Positions 54,812 through 63,745 of a DNA stretch of 64,000 nt are shown here, piece by piece (positions within the stretch are counted from its first letter, which is position 1; every line of letters begins with the position of its first letter). Location: the NCBI RefSeq assembly GCF_041320605.1, contig NZ_CP166679.1, positions 1,240,001-1,304,000 of the forward strand, in the 5' to 3' direction. Made by a program: the position numbers and the translations under genes. The notes under the pieces were generated by a model. It worked only from the letters and a program-made list of their open reading frames with translations, searched no databases and was not told where the DNA came from. This stretch comes from Arenibacter antarcticus. Lineage in GTDB: Bacteria; Bacteroidota; Bacteroidia; Flavobacteriales; Flavobacteriaceae.

Positions 54812-56269
54812 TTACCATTCGTCATTTTGGATTAAATTACTATTCGCATCCAATTCTTCTTGTGGAATGGGAAAGTAGTTGAATTTTTCCATGTAATCTG
54901 GTCTTTCCAAGTTATTGCTGAAGACATCATTTCCAATTCCCCACCTTACAATATCGTACCATCTTTCTCCTTCCAAGTGAAATTCCAGAGCACGTTGGTG
55001 CCTGATTTCCTCTAAGATTTCATTTTGAGTCATACTCCCCTCCTGGATACTAGACAACTTCGCTCTATTCCTGATTTCATTTATTGCTTGTATAGATGGA
55101 GAAAGATTTCCGAGTTCAGCTTGTGCCTCGGCATACATCAATAAAACATGGCTGTACCTCATTATCCTTTCATTGATCTCCGACCTGTGAAGCGAAGCTT
55201 CGGCAATAGATTTATCCCAAAGTTGAAATTTCTTCCATGCTATATAATCTGGGTTATCCGAAAAGAATTCCGTAAAAGGTACTTGATAAATCTCGGCACC
55301 TGGATAGTTCCATATAAATGTGGCATACATTCTCGCATCGAAATCACCATCTACGGTTTTTTCCTTTTGAAATTCCTCGAAAATCCAGTCGCTAGGACTT
55401 AATACATAGTACCCTCCGATCGCTGCCGGTGCGAAATGAATTTCTCTCTGGTTAATTTGGTTACTTGCCGTGGAGAACATATATTGGATTTCAAATATAG
55501 ATTCCTCGTTGTTTTCATTTTCAGAATTCCAATTATCGTAAACATCTGGCATTAAAGAAAATTGGCCACTATCAATAATTCCTTGGAGTTCATCTACAGC
55601 AAGCTGCCATTTCCCCCTATATAGGTAAGATTTGGCGAGAAAAGCCTTGGCCGCCCATTTTGTAGCATGCCCTGTCATATCACTAGAATAATTTTCGGGC
55701 AATTGCGAAACTTCCATAAAATCCTTTTCGATTTGAGTCCATAATTCCGCTTCAGATGCTTTTTCTGGGAATCTTGTTTCAGGATCGGACGAAAGGATCA
55801 GCGGAGCCTGTTGAAAATTTTGAGCCAAAACAAAATATGCAAGGCTTCTTAAAAATTTTGCTTCAAGGACAATTTCCTGTTTCCTTTGATCATTCATTTC
55901 GATGTTCTGCGAATTGTCTATCACCTGGTTTGCCCTAAAAATCAGGATATAGGCATTTTTCCACATATCCCTAGCGAAAGTATTAGAAGGGTCGTTTAAA
56001 AATAAATCTGGTTGATAAATATGGGGATTTTGGATCCGGGCCACAATATCATCACCACGGGAATTCATGTTCTTAAAACCTTGACTATTCCATAAATAGG
56101 TCTGCTTTAAGGCACTATAAGTTGCCGTCAATCCTTGTTCCAGTTCATCCGCATTTCCCCAAAAAGTGGCATTTGTAATCTGCGACGGATCTTGTTCATC
56201 CAAGAAATCGTCACAACTAAACAATCCGATCAATACAGAAAAAACACTAATTATTTTGAATATTCTCAT
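54812..56269 (-). CDS. SusD/RagB-family lipoprotein
   Basis: Glycan-binding partner of the SusC gene 16 bp upstream. 485 residues, lipobox GLFSC (C19). The N-terminal SusD-like part contains AEFLRSLAYFVLAQNF-type helices (EAKFLRSLAYFVLAQNFQQ), and the C-terminal family blocks are YSHVLLMYAEAQAELG, AINEIRNRAKL and RALEFHLEGERWYDIVRWG. Standard in length and layout. Confidence 0.95.
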   Translation of the reverse strand: MRIFKIISVFSVLIGLFSCDDFLDEQDPSQITNATFWGNADELEQGLTATYSALKQTYLWNSQGFKNMNSRGDDIVARIQNPHIYQPDLFLNDPSNTFARDMWKNAYILIFRANQVIDNSQNIEMNDQRKQEIVLEAKFLRSLAYFVLAQNFQQAPLILSSDPETRFPEKASEAELWTQIEKDFMEVSQLPENYSSDMTGHATKWAAKAFLAKSYLYRGKWQLAVDELQGIIDSGQFSLMPDVYDNWNSENENNEESIFEIQYMFSTASNQINQREIHFAPAAIGGYYVLSPSDWIFEEFQKEKTVDGDFDARMYATFIWNYPGAEIYQVPFTEFFSDNPDYIAWKKFQLWDKSIAEASLHRSEINERIMRYSHVLLMYAEAQAELGNLSPSIQAINEIRNRAKLSSIQEGSMTQNEILEEIRHQRALEFHLEGERWYDIVRWGIGNDVFSNNLERPDYMEKFNYFPIPQEELDANSNLIQNDEW

Positions 56270-56285
56270 TATCGTAAATTTTTAT

Positions 56286-59200
56286 TTATAAAGAAATTTG
56301 TACACCTAACATAAAGGTTTTTGAATAAGGATAGATACCCGTATCTACCCCACGATTCAATAAGCCCGAGCTAGAATAAATATCAGGGTTGTACCCAGAG
56401 TAATTTGTTATTGTAAAGAGGTTTTGGGCAGAGACATAGATACGTAAGTGATCTATTCCTGTATTGGTATCATCATTTTTATTTGTGGAAACCGTATAAC
56501 CAAGCTGCAATTCCTTTAACCTTAAATACGAACCATCTTCCAAAAATCGATCACTAGAACTTCTATTATTACCATTGGGATCTAATCTTGATACCCTTGG
56601 CACGTTAGATAAGTTATCTGGCGTCCAGGCGTCCAATAATTTAGTACCCATATTAGTGAAGTTTGGCAATCCTTCAATAGCATAGGCGGTACCGTTAAAT
56701 ATCTTATTGCCATGGGAACCATTAAAGAAACCGTATAAATCAAATTTTCGCCAATCTAATTGAAAATTAAAACCGTAGGTGAAATCTGGCATTGCAGAAC
56801 CTGCATAGACACGATCACCCGACGTTATAGACCCATCATTATTAGCATCTTTAAAGCGAATATCTCCAGGCACAGCATTGGGTTGAATTAAAGAGGTTAT
56901 ACCACTTTCATCTATATGGGTATAGTTATTTATTTCTTCCTGACTCTGAAAAACACCATCCGTTTTAATAAGAAAAAATTCACCCACTTCTCCACCTTGT
57001 TTGGTCAACGTAGTATTTTCTGCAAGGTGATAAGGTGAACCAGCCATAATAATCTGGTCTCCAGTACCCAATTTAATCACTTTGTTATTTACAGTGGTTA
57101 AGTTGGTAGATAGGTTCATTCTTAAATCTCCAATTTCTTTGTTCCAATTTACTGCAAATTCAAAACCCCTATTTCTAATCTTACCAATATTTTGGTAAGG
57201 AAATTGAGCAGAACCATTTGACATAGGGATAGGTACTCTTAACAAAAGATCATTTGAATTACTCTCATAATAATCCGCTGTAACCGAAAGTGTATTCCTT
57301 AACATACTAATATCCAACCCTATATCCTTACTGATATTAGACTCCCACTTTAAATTAGGAGAAGCCAAATTTAACTGAGTAGCGCCAAAATCTAGGCTTT
57401 GGTCCATTCCAAAAGGATAGTGTTGGGAAGAATTAATTAGGGCAGAGTAGGCGTAATTCCCAATTTCCTGATTTCCCAATTCTCCATAACTAGCTCTTAA
57501 TTTAAAATCGTTGATCACACTACTCTCTGAAAAGAACGACTCATTAGATATTCTCCACGCCATTGCCAGAGAAGGAAAAACGGCCCATTTGTTTTTCTCC
57601 GCGAAACGAGAAGAACCATCTCTCCTAACAGTAGCCGAAAGAAGATAACGCTCGTCATAGTTATAATGAATACGACCAAATTGGGAAGCCAAAGTATGGT
57701 TCCATTCAGTACCGGAAACCGACATATCCTGGGTACTAGCACCTAAAACAAATATTCCATCAGGCAATCCACTACCGGATCCAGAAGTATTTCGATACGA
57801 TTCTTTTTGCGATGAAACCCCTAGAAGGAAATTGAAAGTCTGTTTTTCAATTTTCCACTCATAATCCGCCGTACCTTCAACTATCCAAGAAATATTCCGA
57901 CTTCGATTTTCGCTTATACTGTTCAATGGACTCTTCAAAGTTCCTACATCATATCTTTGTGCATGATTAAAGTTATATCCATTGTTCAGGGTACCACCAG
58001 TGTTAAGTTTAATGTTCAGCTTTTCTATAGCCTCATAATTAACGGTGAAATTTGCCCTTATAAAATCGTTCTTTGTGTTATTCGTAAATAGATTTTGGGC
58101 AGCTATAGGGCTAAAAATATCAAACATATCCCCATAAGTCCCTCCATATCCGCCTAAATTATTTTCATTATAAACTGGAACTGTTGTAGGCATCTCCAAT
58201 GTTCGTTTTACCGAACTTTGACTTTCGTTGTTGGTTTGACTTAAATAAGCACTTAAATTTTCGTTAAATGTGAATTTTCCTTTCGTAAATTCAGAATTTA
58301 TTCGCGCTGATAACCTTTCGAATCCTGTATTTAGGGCAATTCCATCTTGATTAAAATAATCTATAGAAGAGTTAACCTTGGCGTTTTTAGAGCCACCAGA
58401 GTAATTAAGATTGAGGTTCGCCATCGGAGCAACAGAATAAAATTCCTCCGACCAATTCGTACCCACACCATAAGATTCTGGGGAGTTTTCGTAAAAGGGT
58501 TGAAGACCATCATTTATGTAGGCTTGATTCATGGTCCTAACATGTTGCTCAGCATTCATGACCGAGATGTTCTTCCCAATGGATCCCAAACCATAATAAC
58601 CATTTACATCAAGTCTAAATTTGCCTTCCCTAGCACGCTTTGTAGTTATCAACACAACGCCATTAGCAGCCCTAGAACCGTATATCGCAGCAGAAGCACC
58701 ATCTTTCAGAACCTCTATAGATTCCACGTCATTAGGAGAGATATTGTTGATATTACTCGGGATTCCATCAATTATGTACAGCGGATCATTACTCCCCAAG
58801 GAAGACGTTCCCCTAATTTTCACATCTACTCCTTCCCCTGGCTTACCAGAATTCGAAGTAACTTGCACTCCAGCCATTTGACCTTGGATGGCGCTGCCGA
58901 CATTACCACTCGCAACCTTTTCAATTTTATCCTGCTTTATGGAAGAAACGGCTCCTGTAAGATCACTCCTCTTTACAGTACCATATCCTACTACCACAAT
59001 CTCATCCAATGCCGAGGCACTTTCAGCTAAGGTAATAGTGATATTTATCTGCCCATTAACCGCTACTTCTTTGGTAGCAAAACCAATATAGGAAACCACC
59101 AATATGGCATTCTCATCGGCCACATCAATCACGAAGTTCCCATCAAAATCGACGGTTACCCCATTTGCAGTACCTTTTTCCACAATATTAGCACCAGGTA

Positions 59201-59651
59201 GCATTTCGCCATCCATATCCGTCACCTTTCCTGATACCTGAAATTGGAGTGCTTCAATGCTCTGCAAACTATTGGTTATCTGTTTTTCCATAACCACAAT
59301 AGTACCCTTATCCGTAAACTCATAAGTAAAGTTTATGGGAGTAAGACATTTGTCGAGTAATTCATAGGCCTTAATTACTCCTTTTTCCAAATGGATGTCT
59401 GGAGCAGACTTAATTAGGTCATGGCGGTAAATAAACTTATAATCGGTTTGTTTATTGATCAGCTGAAAGACTTGCTTAATTGACAAAGTCTTGTTTGTAT
59501 TGATGACAACATCTGCATTCTGAGCCACTCCTTTGCTTGTCCCCATCGCAAAAGCTACTGAACAACATAAAAAAATAAATACCCTCATAATCGTTGTAAT
59601 AAGGATCCCTCTTTTACAAGAAAGGAATCCCTGCTTGAATTTAATTTTCAT
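56286..59651 (-). CDS. SusC-type TonB-dependent transducer with N-terminal STN domain
   Basis: Outer-membrane importer and signal transducer of 1121 residues. Beyond the usual SusC parts it has an STN/secretin-like domain (about 45-120, with NKTLSIKQVFQLINKQTDYKF and EKGVIKAYELLDKCLTPINF in part), which contacts FecR in the periplasm. Then come CarboxypepD_reg (about 140-220), TonB-box-like DEIVVVGYG, plug (about 230-340) and barrel ending MLGVQISL. It lies 92 bp after the FecR gene. The STN domain links ligand uptake to the ECF sigma factor, unlike the other two SusC genes here, which lack it. Confidence 0.95.
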   Translation of the reverse strand: MKIKFKQGFLSCKRGILITTIMRVFIFLCCSVAFAMGTSKGVAQNADVVINTNKTLSIKQVFQLINKQTDYKFIYRHDLIKSAPDIHLEKGVIKAYELLDKCLTPINFTYEFTDKGTIVVMEKQITNSLQSIEALQFQVSGKVTDMDGEMLPGANIVEKGTANGVTVDFDGNFVIDVADENAILVVSYIGFATKEVAVNGQINITITLAESASALDEIVVVGYGTVKRSDLTGAVSSIKQDKIEKVASGNVGSAIQGQMAGVQVTSNSGKPGEGVDVKIRGTSSLGSNDPLYIIDGIPSNINNISPNDVESIEVLKDGASAAIYGSRAANGVVLITTKRAREGKFRLDVNGYYGLGSIGKNISVMNAEQHVRTMNQAYINDGLQPFYENSPESYGVGTNWSEEFYSVAPMANLNLNYSGGSKNAKVNSSIDYFNQDGIALNTGFERLSARINSEFTKGKFTFNENLSAYLSQTNNESQSSVKRTLEMPTTVPVYNENNLGGYGGTYGDMFDIFSPIAAQNLFTNNTKNDFIRANFTVNYEAIEKLNIKLNTGGTLNNGYNFNHAQRYDVGTLKSPLNSISENRSRNISWIVEGTADYEWKIEKQTFNFLLGVSSQKESYRNTSGSGSGLPDGIFVLGASTQDMSVSGTEWNHTLASQFGRIHYNYDERYLLSATVRRDGSSRFAEKNKWAVFPSLAMAWRISNESFFSESSVINDFKLRASYGELGNQEIGNYAYSALINSSQHYPFGMDQSLDFGATQLNLASPNLKWESNISKDIGLDISMLRNTLSVTADYYESNSNDLLLRVPIPMSNGSAQFPYQNIGKIRNRGFEFAVNWNKEIGDLRMNLSTNLTTVNNKVIKLGTGDQIIMAGSPYHLAENTTLTKQGGEVGEFFLIKTDGVFQSQEEINNYTHIDESGITSLIQPNAVPGDIRFKDANNDGSITSGDRVYAGSAMPDFTYGFNFQLDWRKFDLYGFFNGSHGNKIFNGTAYAIEGLPNFTNMGTKLLDAWTPDNLSNVPRVSRLDPNGNNRSSSDRFLEDGSYLRLKELQLGYTVSTNKNDDTNTGIDHLRIYVSAQNLFTITNYSGYNPDIYSSSGLLNRGVDTGIYPYSKTFMLGVQISL

Positions 59652-59743
59652 AAATTTGTTTTGGTTTAATTAAACATTGTTTTAATTGATCTACTTACTG
59701 GAAAAAGGCTATTGCTTTGGAACGTACTAGCCTTTTCCTTTTT

Positions 59744-60892
59744 TTATTTAATAATTATAGTATTATCCTTAACTTCAAATTTCACTTGGTCTGCACTGGT
59801 CCCTTCTATTAGATCTAGTATAGCGCCGATTGTTTGGTCCCTTTCAACGATACCAGTAAAAACAAAACTCCTTTGTGCCGAGGATTCAAAAACTACCTCT
59901 ACATCATACCATCGGGACAGTTCTATCATGATGTCTTCCAATGATTCCTCATTAAAGGCAAACAATCCTTGAACCCATGATATTTCTTGAGAAACATCGA
60001 TATCCTCAATATAGATTCCTTCCTCATCAGACCGGATTTTGGATTGTTGGTTTGGTTTTAAAATTTGGCTGATAACACCTTTTCGAATCTGCACCGTACC
60101 TTCGATCAAAGTGGTGGACACCTCATCAGTTTCTTTATAGGCCCTAACATTAAATTCAGTTCCTAGAACATTAACCTCCTGAAATTTTGTGCGCACAAGA
60201 AAGGTGGATCCGTTGTGATTTGTACTGGGCGACACCTTAAAATAGGCTTCTCCATAAACAAGTTCAACCTTCCTAGTTTTGTTGTTTTCAAATTTTACGG
60301 GATACTTTAATTTGGACTCTGAATTAAGCCAGACTTGTGTCCCGTCCGATAACAGAAGGGAAAATTGCCCGCCCCTTGGAATTGTAAGGAAATTGAATTT
60401 AGGTTCTTCAGTATCCTTTACCTTATCATCTACAATATACACAAGCTCTTCCCCATTACCCTTTGCCATTCCTGCTCGAAAATCCTTCCCTTTTTCCAGG
60501 GCCACCTCGTCACCGTTATCAAGAGTTAGTATAGCCTTTCCAAAACCTCCATTAACAGACACGGGGGTCTTATCCACTACCTCTATTGGTTGGTTCCTTT
60601 CGTACTGCGTAAATAAGGTAATACCAAAAACCAAAACAATACTAGCGGCAATAGCTATTCTTCTGTATTTGACAAACCTTTTTCTTCGCACCTCTTTTTT
60701 TAGCCTTAGACCTATGGCCTTTTTCGCCTTATCTACATCATATTCTAACATTCCAACAGTAATTAAAAAGTCGGTTTTAACAAAATGGTTGAAAACTGAC
60801 CTGTTGTCCTTATTCGTCAACCACTCGTCCAATAAGTCCAATTCATGAATATTTGCCTCCTTATTTAGGAATTTAGCAATAATTCTATCCAT
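59744..60892 (-). CDS. FecR-family anti-sigma factor
   Basis: Inner-membrane regulator that holds the ECF sigma factor and releases it when SusC is loaded. I start at the ATG at 60892 (MDRIIAKF; 382 residues); the longer reading begins with GTG. The cytoplasmic N-terminal domain (about 1-75) is followed by a transmembrane helix (about 78-97), a FecR beta-domain (about 130-240, with IPRGGQFSLLLSDGTQVWLN and VYGEAYFKV) and a C-terminal DUF4974/STN-like domain (about 305-382) that meets the STN domain of SusC. Divergent from the sigma gene across 73 bp. Confidence 0.92.
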   Translation of the reverse strand: MDRIIAKFLNKEANIHELDLLDEWLTNKDNRSVFNHFVKTDFLITVGMLEYDVDKAKKAIGLRLKKEVRRKRFVKYRRIAIAASIVLVFGITLFTQYERNQPIEVVDKTPVSVNGGFGKAILTLDNGDEVALEKGKDFRAGMAKGNGEELVYIVDDKVKDTEEPKFNFLTIPRGGQFSLLLSDGTQVWLNSESKLKYPVKFENNKTRKVELVYGEAYFKVSPSTNHNGSTFLVRTKFQEVNVLGTEFNVRAYKETDEVSTTLIEGTVQIRKGVISQILKPNQQSKIRSDEEGIYIEDIDVSQEISWVQGLFAFNEESLEDIMIELSRWYDVEVVFESSAQRSFVFTGIVERDQTIGAILDLIEGTSADQVKFEVKDNTIIIK

Positions 60893-60965
60893 CTTTGATT
60901 TGCACACTTTTTTTCAATTCTACCATAGTTACGTTCAAAAACAGAGACCCCCTCTATATTAATAA

Positions 60966-61598
60966 ATGTTTATTTTTACATTTACTAAAATATTTGATTT
61001 GGACCAACAGTTTAAGGATGGCACACATCTGGCGCAACAATTGAAATTAGGAAACTCAAAGGCCTATGATTTTCTTATGGATTCCCTCTATCAGAAGTTA
61101 TGCACCTACGCATACTCACTGACCAAAGACCATGGGAATGCGGAAGATATCGTACAGAATGTTTTTGTAGAAGTCTGGATCAACCGAATGAACATTAATC
61201 CAGACCATTCGATTTTCAATTATTTTTATCGATCAGTTTACAATTGCTTTATAGATCAATATAGAAAGAACAAACCGGTAATATATTTAGAAAAAAAATA
61301 TTTGGAGGCCATTGACTTAGTTGTCCAAGACGAACACGAAAATCTGGATGAATTGATAAAATTGGTCCATTTAGAAATCGACAAGCTTCCTTCCAAATGC
61401 AAGGAAATATTTCTGTTGAACAAAAGAGACGGGCTTACACACACAGAAATATCTGAATACCTCAACATCTCCTCAAAAACCGTTGAGGGTCATATGACAA
61501 GAGCCTTCAAGAAATTAGGCGAGAAATTGGGGGATAAGGTCCAGCCCATATTTTTTATATTGTTCGACTTCAGAAATCAAGTAATTACAGGCATATAA
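60966..61598 (+). CDS. ECF-type RNA polymerase sigma factor (FecI/SigK-like, Bacteroidota type)
   Basis: Alternative sigma factor of 210 residues: region 2 (about 35-105, with EDIVQNVFVEVW and YRSVYNCFIDQYRK, the -10 recognition part) and region 4 (about 140-195, with CKEIFLLNKRDGLTHTEISEYL and SSKTVEGHMTRAFKKL, the HTH), joined by a short linker. It should be sequestered by the FecR protein and activate the SusCD-sulfatase genes. The divergent orientation relative to FecR differs from the usual co-directional sigma-FecR-SusC order. Confidence 0.92.
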   Translation: MFIFTFTKIFDLDQQFKDGTHLAQQLKLGNSKAYDFLMDSLYQKLCTYAYSLTKDHGNAEDIVQNVFVEVWINRMNINPDHSIFNYFYRSVYNCFIDQYRKNKPVIYLEKKYLEAIDLVVQDEHENLDELIKLVHLEIDKLPSKCKEIFLLNKRDGLTHTEISEYLNISSKTVEGHMTRAFKKLGEKLGDKVQPIFFILFDFRNQVITGI

Positions 61599-61677
61599 AA
61601 TCTAAACAGATTTACTTATTTGGGCTAACCATGGGCATTCTCGTCGAAGACACTGTAGAATCTGCCCTAAACAAAAA

Positions 61678-61707
61678 AAATCCAACCTATTTTCATAAGT
61701 TGGATTT
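61678..61707. terminator. Terminator matching a tRNA gene on the minus strand
   Basis: AAATCCAAC (61678-61686) pairs with GTTGGATTT (61699-61707). Read on the minus strand it is followed by a run of eight Ts, as expected of a tRNA terminator downstream of the tRNA fragment at 61716-61758. It may also end the sigma gene on the plus strand. Confidence 0.85.
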
Positions 61708-61715
61708 CTATTTTT

Positions 61716-61758
61716 GCTCCCCCTCTTGGGCTCGAACCAAGGACCCTCTGATTAACAG
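61716..61758 (-). other. 3' fragment of tRNA-Asn (GTT): probable attachment site
   Basis: On the minus strand the sequence reads anticodon loop CTGTTAA, stem half TCAGA, variable loop, T-arm CTTGG-TTCGAGC-CCAAG and acceptor AGGGGGA plus discriminator G. The 5' half is absent: the required stem partner TCTGA is replaced by unrelated bases (TGAGG). This is the signature left when an element integrates into the 3' end of a tRNA gene. The intact tRNA should be at the other end of the element, to the right of this window. Confidence 0.85.
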
Positions 61759-61874
61759 CCTCAAAAGTGGTGGTTTCATGCAGCTTCATTTATCTTCTTA
61801 TAGTCTGATTATCAATATTTTATGAAAAATTGTTTTGTATTTGGTTATATAATTTTTACATTTAATAGCCCATT

Positions 61875-61962
61875 TGTTTGACCTATGTTTGACCTAATTC
61901 CAAGAAATAAGTTTCAGGTATTAAGCATGTTATGGATCATTAGTACTAAAATGTTTGACCTA
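61875..61962 (+). repeat. Three 11-bp direct repeats before the integrase (arm-site-like)
   Basis: TGTTTGACCTA occurs at 61875-61885, immediately again at 61886-61896, and at 61952-61962, just before the integrase start at 61974. Iterated short sites near attL are typical arm-type binding sites for tyrosine integrases with an N-terminal arm-binding domain. Confidence 0.8.
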
Positions 61963-61973
61963 AAATACTAAAC

Positions 61974-63194
61974 ATGGCTAATTTAAAAATTGTTGTAAAG
62001 AAAAAAAAATCAGATGTGAATGGGCATCCTGTTTATTTACGTGTAACCAAAAATAGGCAATGTAAATATTATAAGACTCCTTATACGGCAACAGCGGACG
62101 AATGGGTAGCTGTTAGTGAAAAATTTAATAAACGTAATTCCAATTATGTACAAAATAATCGACTGCTCATAAAATTTAAAGAAAGAGCATACAAAATTGT
62201 TACCGAATTGGAAATTGAAAATCCTGACTATACATTACAAGATTTTGATAATCGATACAGAATTACCTTCAATCCTGTCAGTAACGATGTATTTGCCTTT
62301 TTTGATGAGATTATTCAAGAAATGACCTTTGCCGGCCGTATAGGAAACGCTAAATCCTATAAAGACACAAAAACTTCAATTCAAATATTTTATAAAATAA
62401 AGAAGCTCAAATTTAGGGATGTAAACCATACTTTTTTAAGTAAATATGATGCATTCCTTCGATCTAGAGGTGGCACGGATGGTGGTGTTGGTGTAAAAAT
62501 GCGTGCCATAAGGGCATTGTTTAATAAAGCTATAGCACGTGGTGTAATCAAGGAAGGGCTATATCCATTTAAGACCTATAAGATATCCAGATTAAGAGGC
62601 AAAGGTTTTAAACGTGCATTGGATTTTGAAGAGATTATGCGTATCATCAAATTAGATTTGTCTGACAATCCCCATTTAATCAATACCAGAAATTACTTTG
62701 TTTTTAGCTTCTATACCAGAGGCATGAACTTTGCCGATATGATGTGCTTGGAATGGAGAGATGTTGAAGCTAGTGTCATCTATTACACTAGAGCGAAGAC
62801 CAAAGGAAACTTCTCCATCGCCATTATGCCTCCAGTTCAAAAAATACTTGCCTATTACCGAGAACATGGTTATGGCAACAAATATGTATTTCCCTTGCTA
62901 TTTCGTGAAGACTATACCCCCACCCAACTTGCCGATCGAAAACATAAAATGCTGGGCATATACAATATAGAGCTTAAGGAAGTGGCCAAACTATGCAATA
63001 TCACCAAAAATGTAAGCAGTTATGTTGCTCGCCATAGTTTTGCCAATTGCCTCAAACAAAAAGGTGTGGCTACAGATGTGATCAGTGAATCCCTGGGCCA
63101 CCAAAATCTGGGTGTTACCCAAGCATACTTGAAAGAATTAGATACGGAGATTGTGGATAAGGCGCTTGAAGTGCTATTACAACCACCAAGGTAA
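61974..63194 (+). CDS. Tyrosine recombinase/integrase
   Basis: Site-specific integrase of 406 residues that would insert the element into tRNA-Asn. An N-terminal arm DNA-binding domain (about 1-95, GHPVYLRVTKNRQCKYYKTP) precedes the SAM-like core-binding domain (about 105-205) and the catalytic domain. Active-site residues: R249 in FYTRGMNFADM, R353 in YVARHSFANCL (where the usual His of HxxR is Tyr, as commonly seen in Bacteroidota integrases), H376 in SLGHQ and nucleophile Y385 in QAYLKELD. All catalytic residues are present, so it should be active. It is oriented into the element. Confidence 0.93.
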   Translation: MANLKIVVKKKKSDVNGHPVYLRVTKNRQCKYYKTPYTATADEWVAVSEKFNKRNSNYVQNNRLLIKFKERAYKIVTELEIENPDYTLQDFDNRYRITFNPVSNDVFAFFDEIIQEMTFAGRIGNAKSYKDTKTSIQIFYKIKKLKFRDVNHTFLSKYDAFLRSRGGTDGGVGVKMRAIRALFNKAIARGVIKEGLYPFKTYKISRLRGKGFKRALDFEEIMRIIKLDLSDNPHLINTRNYFVFSFYTRGMNFADMMCLEWRDVEASVIYYTRAKTKGNFSIAIMPPVQKILAYYREHGYGNKYVFPLLFREDYTPTQLADRKHKMLGIYNIELKEVAKLCNITKNVSSYVARHSFANCLKQKGVATDVISESLGHQNLGVTQAYLKELDTEIVDKALEVLLQPPR

Positions 63195-63198
63195 ATAA

Positions 63199-63330
63199 TC
63201 AGAATAAGTCTTCAGCAAATATTTTTTTCAGCTTATTTGATATAACATTAATTTGTTGTGCTACATTTCGTAGACCTTTTTCCCAAATTAAATCGTAAAG
63301 TATTTTTCTAGTAATTGCTTTTGTCTCCAT
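63199..63330 (-). CDS. Small HTH-like ORF (43 aa)
   Basis: Starts METKAITRKILYDLIWEKGL and continues NVAQQINVISNKLKKIFAED. It resembles the N-terminal helix-turn-helix of proteins that read TRxxLYxLVWxxPxxxIAKxxGISxxxLxKICxxx, but stops after that unit, so it is either a truncated copy or a minimal DNA-binding regulator. It converges on the integrase gene with 4 bp between the stop codons. Confidence 0.5.
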   Translation of the reverse strand: METKAITRKILYDLIWEKGLRNVAQQINVISNKLKKIFAEDLF

Positions 63331-63745
63331 ATTCTATTCTTATTTTCAATTAATTAGATTTTTCATGTAACATGAAATTAGTTCAAAAATGAAAACGGGG
63401 TTAGTCAGGGAACAATGAGAGAGCAAATTTATTCTCGTAATTGTACAATGTGAATGCACAGTCTCAACTAACAAAAAAAATGCCATACAACGGTTATTTT
63501 CGATCTTTATCGATTAAGCACATACCAAATCTAATATTTGCTACCTTAGAAGGTTTATAACAAACTCTTGGTTGTAGTATTCCCCCCTCTATACATCCTC
63601 ATAAATATTATTTAATTAATAAGATTTATAGTACACTAAAATGTATACAAGTAGGTCCAGGTAAAATGGAAATATATGTGCCGGTACATATATCCGTACG
63701 TTACCTGCAAGGCTGAATAAACATTCGAACTAAAAACAAAATTTA
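63331..63745. other. Element-internal regulatory gap with a palindrome
   Basis: A 415-bp stretch with lower coding potential than its neighbours. ATATATGT (63672-63679) and ACATATAT (63686-63693) form a perfect inverted repeat around GCCGGT, 52 bp ahead of the next start codon, suited to an operator. I see no intact gene in the remainder. Confidence 0.5.

Noticed and set aside
58347-59030. Plus-strand frame of 227 codons inside the third SusC gene
   Set aside because: It lies wholly antisense to a conserved plug/CarboxypepD region and its composition (Ile, Arg and His rich) is that of a shadow frame.
60279-60848. Plus-strand frame of 189 codons in the FecR gene
   Set aside because: Antisense to a well-supported FecR gene; no recognisable domain.
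61631-61825. Open frame across the tRNA fragment
   Set aside because: It reads through a terminator hairpin and a tRNA 3' end; the protein-like appearance (SPSWARTKDPL) is a known translation artefact of tRNA genes.
63672-63693. Palindrome as a terminator
   Set aside because: AT-rich stem with no T-run after it; an operator is more likely.
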